A stretch of DNA of 64,000 nucleotides from Thermohalobaculum sp039187815 (GTDB taxonomy: Bacteria; Pseudomonadota; Alphaproteobacteria; Rhodobacterales; Rhodobacteraceae): contig JBCCZI010000005.1 in NCBI GenBank assembly GCA_039187815.1, positions 18,975-82,974 of the forward strand, given 5' to 3'. The notes beneath the pieces were generated by a model. That model had not been told where the DNA came from. It was given only the letters and a program-made list of their open reading frames with translations, and did not search any database. The position numbers were made by a program, and so were the translations under genes. Below, one piece after another: positions 57,742-64,000 of this stretch (position 1 is its first letter; every line of letters begins with the position of its first letter).

Positions 57742-58478
57742 GCAGCTCCTCCCATCTGGCGGGTCACGGTCATCAGGGCGGCCAGGCGGGCCGGGTCGAT
57801 GCGATAGAAATCACCCTCGCGGTTGATCCCGGTCGCAACCAGAAAGGCATCCGCCTGGCCATAGCGGCGGGCGTTCTCAGGCGTGATGCCCGAGGCGAGT
57901 GCCAAAGGCCGGTGGCCGATCGCCGCGCGAAAGGTCTCGATCTTTGTATCGGCCGCCTCAACGCCCGTGGCAGCGCCTGAGGTCGTCACCACGTCCATGT
58001 GCTGCGCGGCGATCCGCGCGGCGGGTCCCAAGGCGTTGTCGGCGACGGGTCGCTGCTTCTTGAAGGCGGTGCCGCCGAAATAGAGCCCGCTCCATCCAAC
58101 GCGCGCCGCGGTGATCACCTCGGCGTCCGGCTGATGCTCGGCGCGCTCGTCGATCCGCGCATCATCAGCCCAATAGGCATCGAGCTTGCAGCCCTCGCTG
58201 GCCAGCCTTCTCAGCGTCGGAGCCGCGTCGCGCAGTGTGACGGCCAGAAAGTTTACGCCCAGCCACAACCGCGGATGCGCCTCGCGCATGGCGCGAATGA
58301 TCGGAAGAAAGGCATCTGGTCCGAAATCGTGATTGATAAGGAAGCAACCAGCTGCCCCCTCGCCGATGAGGATGCGGATGTTCTCGTCAGTTTGCGCGGC
58401 GTCGAGCACGTGGATGACCGGCAGCACCACGGGTCCTGGCGCTTTGAAAGCCTTGTGAAATTCGTCTCGCGTGATCAT
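57738..58478 (-). CDS. BtpA/SgcQ-like TIM-barrel protein
   Basis: This is a 246-residue protein read from ATG 58478, with GGAGGG upstream. It has VLPVIHVLDAAQTDENIRIL, CFLINHDFGPDAFLPIIRAM and WLGVNFLAV, then VVTTSGAATGVEAADTKIE, matching the BtpA/SgcQ family of predicted (beta-alpha)8-barrel proteins. The biochemical role of this family is not established. Coupling to a phosphoribosyltransferase suggests a salvage or nucleotide-related step. Frames open further upstream to 58649, but the GGAGG selects 58478. Confidence 0.75.
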   Translation of the reverse strand: MITRDEFHKAFKAPGPVVLPVIHVLDAAQTDENIRILIGEGAAGCFLINHDFGPDAFLPIIRAMREAHPRLWLGVNFLAVTLRDAAPTLRRLASEGCKLDAYWADDARIDERAEHQPDAEVITAARVGWSGLYFGGTAFKKQRPVADNALGPAARIAAQHMDVVTTSGAATGVEAADTKIETFRAAIGHRPLALASGITPENARRYGQADAFLVATGINREGDFYRIDPARLAALMTVTRQMGGAA

Positions 58479-58641
58479 CCTTGGCCCTCCGACAGGCTGC
58501 CAACCGTACGCCCGGCACGGTCTTTGCTGGTTAGCGCAGTGGCGGGGTGACGCCAAGATGCGCCTCAGGCCCCATCCGGGCTTGTCAGCGCGCGCGCGGC
58601 GGCATCTGATACGTGTGGGGACAGACAGAGGAGACATCACC
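58479..58641. promoter_or_regulatory. Divergent promoter region between BtpA-like gene and ABC operon
   Basis: A gap of 163 bases between back-to-back operons that should contain both promoters. No clear inverted repeat or core element is recognised. Confidence 0.35.
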
Positions 58642-59781
58642 GTGACCATTGCAAAGAAACCCTTCGGTGCGCTCGCGCCTTCGCGCCGGGATGTGCTGCG
58701 CTATGGCACGGCGACGGCGCTGGCCGCGCCCTTTGTGGGCCGTGCCTGGGCGCAGACCACCGAGATCACCATGCTCGCCTGGTATGGCCACGGCGAGCCG
58801 GACATCGTTGGCGCCTTCGAAGAGGCGAACAACGTCAAGTTTGTGCCGAAATACTATGCGGGCGGCGACAACATGCTGGCGCTGATCGCCCAGTCGCCTC
58901 CGGGCACCTATGATGTGATCCTATCGGATGCCGAGTTCGTGCAGCAGCTGAACGCGGCCGGCTATATCGAACCGTTGGATGCCGCCGACTATCCCTTCGA
59001 CGACATGCTGCACGAGGATTTCACCCAGTTCCCGGGGCACTGGAAGGACGGCACGCTCTATTCGATGATGGTGCGCTTTGGGCATCTGGGCGTGAGCTAC
59101 AACACCACGGCGATCTCGGCCGAGGAAGCGGCGAGCTATGCGGCCTTTTGGAAGCCAGAGGTCAAGGGCAAAGTCGGGCATTTCGACTGGCATCTGCCGA
59201 GCCTTGGGATGATGAGCCTCTACAACGGCAATGGCGCGGCGCTTTGGGACCTGGACGATGCAGCCTGGGACAAGGTGCAGGAGACGACCATGAGCCTTCG
59301 GCCCCAGGTGGGGGGCTATTTCGACTATGGCGGCACCTTCAACAGCCTGAAGAACGGTGAGATGCTGGCCATGTGTGGGATTGGCGACTGGATCACGGGC
59401 GTGCTGGAGAAGGACGGAGCGCCGGTCGCGAGCGTCGTGCCCAAAGAGGGCGGCATCCAGTGGACCGAGAGCTACTGCATCGGCAAGGGCTCGGCTAAGG
59501 CGGACCTGGTCAAGACCTTCATGCAGTACATGCTAAGCCCCGAGGGCCAGGTGAAATCGGCGCAGATGGCCGCCTATCCGGGCTTTGCCATCACCAAGGC
59601 CGGGCGGGCTATGTTGAACGAGGTTGATCCGACAGAGTCGGCGCGCACCGGGCAAACCGGAGGCACGGCCAACGATCCGGTCACCCTCATCCGCGAGGGG
59701 CGCATCCACTATCGCAACATCCCGGTCAATCAGACCCTTGAGGACTGGAACGACTTTTGGTCCGAGTACAAGAACGCCTGA
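58642..59781 (+). CDS. ABC transporter substrate-binding protein, polyamine/PotD-like
   Basis: This is a 379-residue periplasmic binding protein from GTG 58642 (GAGGAGA upstream). The leader SRRDVLRYGTATALAAPFVGRAWA has a twin-arginine pattern, so export by Tat is likely. The mature part matches the spermidine/putrescine-binding family (ITMLAWYGHGEPDIVGAFEE; GTYDVILSDAEFVQQL; GGYFDYGG...FNSLKNGEM). It supplies the two permeases and ATPase that follow. The true ligand is not known; many PotD-like proteins bind other organic cations. Confidence 0.9.
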   Translation: MTIAKKPFGALAPSRRDVLRYGTATALAAPFVGRAWAQTTEITMLAWYGHGEPDIVGAFEEANNVKFVPKYYAGGDNMLALIAQSPPGTYDVILSDAEFVQQLNAAGYIEPLDAADYPFDDMLHEDFTQFPGHWKDGTLYSMMVRFGHLGVSYNTTAISAEEAASYAAFWKPEVKGKVGHFDWHLPSLGMMSLYNGNGAALWDLDDAAWDKVQETTMSLRPQVGGYFDYGGTFNSLKNGEMLAMCGIGDWITGVLEKDGAPVASVVPKEGGIQWTESYCIGKGSAKADLVKTFMQYMLSPEGQVKSAQMAAYPGFAITKAGRAMLNEVDPTESARTGQTGGTANDPVTLIREGRIHYRNIPVNQTLEDWNDFWSEYKNA

Positions 59782-59873
59782 GCTCGGCCATGGGCCCGAG
59801 GCTGAGCGGGTCTGAGAGCTCGATGCCCAGTCGCCGGCATCACGCCGCCGCTCAGAGGGCTCTCCCGCCCGCC

Positions 59874-59902
59874 CACCCCGCGCCCTCGATCGCGGCGGGG
59901 TG
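59874..59902 (+). repeat. Hairpin between substrate-binding gene and permease
   Basis: CACCCCGC (59874-59881) and GCGGGGTG (59895-59902) form a perfect 8-base stem with a 13-base loop containing CGATCG. It lies in the 214-base gap after the binding-protein gene. Such hairpins commonly stabilise the binding-protein transcript against decay and reduce read-through. Confidence 0.45.
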
Positions 59903-59995
59903 CCACCTCGGCGGAAGAGTTGCCCTCCGGCATCTTGGGATGGTGCGGCGCTTTACTCGCCGCTGTGCCGACGGGCAGCGCGACGGGATGGCGCG

Positions 59996-60835
59996 GTGAG
60001 CCGGCGCTACGCTTTGGCGTTCCGGCTACCGCTGCTTGTCTGGTCGGCGGTGTTCTTTCTCGGCCCGCTGCTGTTCATGGCGGCCATGTCGTTCTTCCTG
60101 GTGAAGAACTATCGCATGGTCGAGGCCTTTGAGACCGTCAACTGGGTCAAGATGTTCGGGCGCGGCTATTTCTGGGACAGCTATTGGCTGACCCTGGGGC
60201 TGGCGACGACCAACTCCGCCTTGGCCTCGCTGATCGCGTTTCCAGCGGCCTGGGCGCTGGCCTTTCGGGCCTCGGAGACGCAGCGGCGCTGGGCGATCGC
60301 GCTGCTGATCATCCCGTTCTTCACGAGCTACCTCGTGCGGATCTTCTCTTGGTACGTGATCTTGGCCGAGCAAGGGGTCGTGAATGCGGTCATCGGCGTT
60401 GTGGGACTCGGGCCGCTGACCATGCTCAACACCATGACGGGCACGTTGGTTGGGTATCTCACGTTGACGCTCCCGCTGGTGGTGATCCTGCAGACGCTGA
60501 CACTGGCCGGCATTGATCGGAGCCTGGTGCAGGCGGCGCAGAACCTCGGCTGCCCCCCGTGGCGTGTGCTGCTGTCGGTGGTGCTGCCAGCGGCTAAGAC
60601 GGGGCTGATCGTGGCGGCGCTGATCGCGTTCATCCTGGCGTTCGGGGATTTCGTGAGCCCCTATTACCTGGGCGGCTCGAAACCGCCGACCTTGCCGATC
60701 TTGATCATCGACACGACGAAATCGGGCCAGCAATGGCCGCGGGCAGCCGTGGTGGCGATCGTGATGATGGCGACACTGATCACCATCGCCTTTGCCGCCG
60801 TCACGGCCGCCTATGCCAAGCGGGCGAACCGATGA
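59996..60835 (+). CDS. ABC transporter permease 1, PotB-like
   Basis: This is an inner-membrane permease of about 279 residues from GTG 59996; the frame opens upstream at 59900, but that leader is hydrophilic and unlike the family. It has six helices, GLATTNSALASLIAFPAAWALA, and the coupling segment QAAQNLGCPPWRVLLSVVLP. It pairs with the next permease; their genes overlap by four bases. Confidence 0.88.
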   Translation: MSRRYALAFRLPLLVWSAVFFLGPLLFMAAMSFFLVKNYRMVEAFETVNWVKMFGRGYFWDSYWLTLGLATTNSALASLIAFPAAWALAFRASETQRRWAIALLIIPFFTSYLVRIFSWYVILAEQGVVNAVIGVVGLGPLTMLNTMTGTLVGYLTLTLPLVVILQTLTLAGIDRSLVQAAQNLGCPPWRVLLSVVLPAAKTGLIVAALIAFILAFGDFVSPYYLGGSKPPTLPILIIDTTKSGQQWPRAAVVAIVMMATLITIAFAAVTAAYAKRANR

Positions 60836-61626
60836 GCGGGCGGTGGCTTGCCTCGCTGTTGGGGGCCTATCTGGCAGGCGTGTTCGTGTTTGTCTTCGCG
60901 CCGATCATCTTCAGCATGATCTTTTCGGTGAATTCGGACCGGTTCCCGACGATCCCGCTCGGCGAGTTTACCTGGCACTGGTACGAGACGATCTGGGCCG
61001 ACCCGGATGTCTGGGAGGCGGCGGCCACCAGCCTGACCGTCTCGCTGTCGACGGCCACCATCGCGACGATGTTGGGGTTTTGTACGGCCTATACGGATTT
61101 TCGGTTCGGCTTCCGGTTCAAGTCGGCCTATCTGGCGCTGGCGCTGTTGCCCCCAACCATCCCGCTTATCATTCTGGCGCTGGCGATGCTGGCCTGGTTC
61201 TCGAAGCTCGGGATCTCGGGGCAGGTTTGGTCGATCGTGGCGGCGCATTCGGTGCTGACGGCGCCGTTCGCCATGGCGATCATCCGGCTCCGGCTCAACC
61301 AGATGGATGAGAGCCTGGAGGCCGCGGCCTGGAACCTCGGTGCCTCGGAGTGGCGGGCCATGCGGTTGGTGGTGCTGCCGTTCTGCCGGCCGGCCATCGC
61401 GGCGGCCTTTTGTCTGACGGCGGCGGTGTCGTTCGATGAGTTCACCATCGCCTGGTTCGTCTCGGGGCTTAACAAGACCATCCCCGTGCATGTGCTCGAG
61501 ATCGTGCAGGGCAATATCGACCCGCAGGTCAATGCGATCGGCACCCTGGTCTTTGTGACCTCAATGCTGCTGGTGGCCACGGCGCAGGCGTTGGTGATGC
61601 TGCGCGCGCCTAAGGAGGAGGCATGA
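60832..61626 (+). CDS. ABC transporter permease 2, PotC-like
   Basis: This is a 264-residue permease starting MSGRWLASLLGAYLAGVFVFVFAPIIFSM, with the ATG overlapping the previous stop. The coupling loop is LEAAAWNLGASEWRAMRLVVLP near residue 160. The conserved DEFTIAWFVSG follows. It forms the channel with permease 1. The stop overlaps the ATPase start. Confidence 0.9.
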   Translation: MSGRWLASLLGAYLAGVFVFVFAPIIFSMIFSVNSDRFPTIPLGEFTWHWYETIWADPDVWEAAATSLTVSLSTATIATMLGFCTAYTDFRFGFRFKSAYLALALLPPTIPLIILALAMLAWFSKLGISGQVWSIVAAHSVLTAPFAMAIIRLRLNQMDESLEAAAWNLGASEWRAMRLVVLPFCRPAIAAAFCLTAAVSFDEFTIAWFVSGLNKTIPVHVLEIVQGNIDPQVNAIGTLVFVTSMLLVATAQALVMLRAPKEEA

Positions 61627-62696
61627 CAGCGCTGGTCGAGATCGACAGGGTGGAGAAGCGCTTTGGCGGCTTCACGGCGGTCGAGCGGATGGATCTCGTG
61701 ATCGCCGAGGGCGAGTTCCTTGCGATCATGGGCCCCTCGGGCTGTGGGAAGACCACGACGCTGCGCATGCTGGCCGGTCTCGAAGCGCCGACGGCTGGCG
61801 AGATCCGCATGGCCGGCCGCGTGATGAATAAGGTTGCGCCGCACGAGCGCGACACGCCGATGGTGTGGCAATCTCTCGCCCTGTTCCCGTTCCTGAATGT
61901 CCGAGAGAATGTCGAATTTGGTCTCAAGATGCGCGGCATGGCGGCCAAGGAGCGGCGTCGCAAGGCGCTCGACTGGCTCGAGCGGCTGGGTATCGCTGAG
62001 TTCGAGCGGCGCAATGTCACCACGCTCTCGGGCGGGCAGCGTCAGCGCGTGGCCTTGGCCCGCAGCCTGGTGACGGAGCCGCAGATGCTGCTGTTGGACG
62101 AGCCGCTCTCGGCCCTGGACGCGCATCTGGTGATCCGCATGCAGGGGGTGCTGACCCGGCTCCAACGGGACCTCGGCATCACCTTTGTCTATGTGACGCA
62201 TTCCCAGTCCGAGGCGTTTGCCATGGCCGATCGCGTGGTCATCATGTCCCAAGGACGCATTGCCCAAGTCGGCAGCCCGCGCGACATCTACCGCGCCCCC
62301 GCTGACCGCTTTGTCGCCGAGTTCGTGGGACGCAACAATATCCTCTCAGGCCAGGTCGAAGCTGCCGCTGACGGCCATCTGACTGTTCGCGCGCCCACGG
62401 GCCAGTTTCGGGTCGCTGGGTCTGCCGCGCCGGGCACCTCCGTCACTTTCGTCATTGCCGCCGATCTCGTCCATATCGCGCGCAAGCCCGGCGGTGAGAA
62501 CGCGGTAGAGGCGACGCTGATCTCCGAGGAGTTCATCGGCTCGGTGGTCACGCTGTTCCTTGAGGCGGCGGACGGCACCGAGTTCAAGGTCCAACTCCAG
62601 GAGCGTGCGCTCGGAGCGCTCGACATCCACGGCGGCGGGCGCTTCCATCTCTCCTGGGACACGGCCTCTGCCCATCTTCTGGGAGACCGCGCATGA
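61623..62696 (+). CDS. ABC transporter ATP-binding protein, PotA-like
   Basis: This is a 357-residue ATPase. Walker A is GPSGCGKTT near residue 39, the Q-loop WQSLALFPFLNV, the signature LSGGQRQRVALARSL, Walker B MLLLDEPLSALDAHL, and the switch His in VTHSQSEAFA. The C-terminal regulatory TOBE domain (about 270-350) is typical of the polyamine/MalK class. It overlaps both neighbours by four bases, so the five genes 58642-63580 are one operon. Confidence 0.94.
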   Translation: MTALVEIDRVEKRFGGFTAVERMDLVIAEGEFLAIMGPSGCGKTTTLRMLAGLEAPTAGEIRMAGRVMNKVAPHERDTPMVWQSLALFPFLNVRENVEFGLKMRGMAAKERRRKALDWLERLGIAEFERRNVTTLSGGQRQRVALARSLVTEPQMLLLDEPLSALDAHLVIRMQGVLTRLQRDLGITFVYVTHSQSEAFAMADRVVIMSQGRIAQVGSPRDIYRAPADRFVAEFVGRNNILSGQVEAAADGHLTVRAPTGQFRVAGSAAPGTSVTFVIAADLVHIARKPGGENAVEATLISEEFIGSVVTLFLEAADGTEFKVQLQERALGALDIHGGGRFHLSWDTASAHLLGDRA

Positions 62697-63580
62697 TCGC
62701 CAACCCGATCCCCTGGCCGAACGGGGCGCGCTGTGCCTGTGCCATCACCTTCGACATGGACGCAGACAGCTTGATCCATATCTCGCGGCCCAAGGATGCC
62801 CATGACCGGCTCTACCCGATCTCAATGGGTCGCTATGGCCCCACGGTTGCGATGCCACGCATCCTTGAGACCTATCGGCGGCTTGGCCTCACCCAATCCT
62901 TCTTCATCCCCGGCTGGTGCCTGGAGCAGTATCCCGAGACCGTCGAGGCCATCCTGCGCGGCGGGCACGAGATCGGCCACCACGGCTACCTACACGAAGA
63001 TCCGGTCGAGACTGCGGGCGAGGGCGGCCAGCGCGCCTGGTTCGAACGGGCGCTCGACAGCCATCAGCGGATCTGCGGGGTCAAGCCGCGCGGGTATCGC
63101 GCCCCCGTCTACAACGTCACCCAAGAGGTGATCGATCTATTGATAGAGCACGGCATACGCTATGACAGCTCCCTGATGGCTGATGACATCCCCTATCGCT
63201 TGGAGACCTCTGCCGGCGGGCTGTGGGAGATGCCAGCCCACTGGGGCACTGATGACTGGCCGCCCTTCGCCCACTATGCCGAGATCGGATATATGATGCC
63301 GGTGAAGGGGCCCTCCGAGGGGCTCGCCGCGTTCTGGGAGGAGTTTGAGGCGGCCTATGCCGCCGGCGGGTTCTTCATGCCAATCCTGCATCCGTTTCTG
63401 ACCGGCCGGTTGGCCCGTTGGCGTCTGGTCGAGCAATGGCTCGAGCGCACACTGACCGATCGGTCGGTCTGGATCGCGCCGCTCGAGGAGATTGCACGCC
63501 ACTTGGACACGATTGCGGCCGCTGATTGGACCCCGCGGACTGAGCGGATGCCCTACTACACCGGACCTGTCCTTGAGTAA
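62693..63580 (+). CDS. Polysaccharide-deacetylase-family hydrolase (PuuE/NodB-like)
   Basis: This is a 295-residue NodB-homology protein. TFDMDAD near residue 19 and EIGHHGYLHEDP near residue 92 give the usual Asp-His-His metal site. The motif RAPVYNVTQEVIDLLIEHG fits the HpPgdA/PuuE branch, which includes cofactor-light allantoinases as well as peptidoglycan deacetylases. It is translationally coupled to the polyamine-type ABC transporter, so it probably hydrolyses an amide in the imported compound. The exact reaction is unknown. Confidence 0.85.
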   Translation: MIANPIPWPNGARCACAITFDMDADSLIHISRPKDAHDRLYPISMGRYGPTVAMPRILETYRRLGLTQSFFIPGWCLEQYPETVEAILRGGHEIGHHGYLHEDPVETAGEGGQRAWFERALDSHQRICGVKPRGYRAPVYNVTQEVIDLLIEHGIRYDSSLMADDIPYRLETSAGGLWEMPAHWGTDDWPPFAHYAEIGYMMPVKGPSEGLAAFWEEFEAAYAAGGFFMPILHPFLTGRLARWRLVEQWLERTLTDRSVWIAPLEEIARHLDTIAAADWTPRTERMPYYTGPVLE

Positions 63581-63817
63581 CCCAACGGAACAGGCCGCTC
63601 GCCAATAACATGCTTGCATTTTTGAGGAGGTGGGCTCCACAAGAACAAGACATCGGTGAGCATCTGCGTCCCCACCTCACCGATCTGGTTGTTCGGCTAG
63701 CTCGCCAATTGGCGCTCAAGTGTTCCTAAGTAACAATACAGTCTTCGCACGGTTTCCTATAAATACCCTATTATTTGTTTAAATCCCAATTATCTCCAAA
63801 TAAAGTGACCAATTTGC
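63581..63817. other. Structured, AT-richer intergenic region
   Basis: This stretch after the deacetylase contains two competing hairpins: ATCGGTGAG (63652-63660) with CTCACCGAT (63676-63684), and GAGGTGGG (63627-63634) with CCCACCTC (63671-63678), which share the CTC at 63676-63678. A perfect palindrome CGCCAATTGGCG lies at 63703-63714. From about 63720 the sequence becomes AT-rich (e.g. CCTATAAATACCC near 63757). It may be a terminator or attenuator plus promoter, or a structured RNA; no known RNA family is recognised. Confidence 0.4.
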
Positions 63818-63988
63818 ATGGCCTCTTGTAATAATACAGCGTCCAAACATAAAGAGGCTGTGGCTTTGGGCGCGGCGCGGGATGTGGTCGTGGGAGTGGA
63901 TATGGATCTGCTTGCTCGGTTTTCCGAGGAACGCCTCGAGGGGCGATCGGACGCCGAGGCCTTTGCGGAGCGCGAGGGTGAGGGTCAT
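63779..63988 (-). CDS. Uncertain small ORF at window edge
   Basis: ATG 63988 with AGGAGA 6 bases upstream opens a 69-residue minus-strand frame: MTLTLALRKGLGVRSPLEAF... then IHIHSHDHIPRR, ending in an AT-rich stretch. The first two thirds have typical GC-rich codons; the last third does not, as if a longer gene lost its 3' end at about 63845. A competing plus-strand frame from ATG 63818 runs open to the window end (MASCNNTASKHKEAV...) but has no good ribosome-binding site. Neither is recognised. Confidence 0.3.
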   Translation of the reverse strand: MTLTLALRKGLGVRSPLEAFLGKPSKQIHIHSHDHIPRRAQSHSLFMFGRCIITRGHANWSLYLEIIGI

Positions 63989-64000
63989 GGCGATCTCCTG

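Overview
The window comes from a high-GC alphaproteobacterium, probably Rhodobacterales-like. This rests on GC-rich codon use throughout, the cobT-cobS-cobC-cobU order, and the many binding-protein ABC transporters for organic nitrogen compounds. No rRNA, tRNA, insertion sequence, prophage or CRISPR array was recognised. No species call is justified from the sequence alone.

Layout. 1-3.1 kb: start of a divergent secreted protein, then the cobalamin nucleotide-loop genes cobT, cobS, a cobC-like phosphatase and cobU. 3.1-6.4 kb: a small secreted Gly/Tyr-rich protein and a decayed tandem paralogue with two in-frame stops, a patatin-like lipase and an unknown single-span membrane protein. 6.5-9.9 kb: mfd. 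10.1-21.5 kb: nitrogen-compound transport and catabolism (LysE exporter, polar amino-acid ABC transporter, a gene broken by one stop, tautomerase, Asp/Glu/hydantoin racemase, dihydropyrimidinase, EamA transporter, dimethylformamidase-like large subunit) and a polytopic membrane protein.

21.7-53.4 kb: a complete type VI secretion (T6SS) locus: tssA-tssB-tssC-hcp-hcp-tagJ-tssE-tssF-tssG-clpV, a voltage-gated channel gene, a TssB/TssC-like fusion with an acidic repeat tail, a 96-residue protein, vgrG, an unknown protein, fha (tagH), tssJ-tssK-tssL-tssM, then pppA, a degenerate caspase-like protein with a peptidoglycan-binding domain, a membrane sensor with a CxxCH heme motif, and ppkA. The genes imply threonine-phosphorylation control (PpkA, PppA, FHA). 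The expected TagQRST/TagF regulators are not seen, and the heme-type sensor sits where an input module would be expected.

53.4-57.1 kb: envelope genes (membrane-anchored M15 peptidase, AI-2E-like permease, membrane coiled-coil protein). 57.1-63.6 kb: a phosphoribosyltransferase and BtpA-like pair divergent from a polyamine-type ABC transporter and a PuuE/NodB-type deacetylase. 63.6-64 kb: a structured, AT-rich intergenic segment and an uncertain ORF.

The most unusual element is the channel at 33600-34877. It has two consecutive S1-S4 voltage-sensor domains but one pore, with a NavAb-type TLESWSM filter, and lies inside the T6SS cluster. Other highlights are the sensor/pseudo-caspase/kinase regulatory block, the acidic-tailed sheath-like fusion, and paired RNA hairpins around the two hcp genes.
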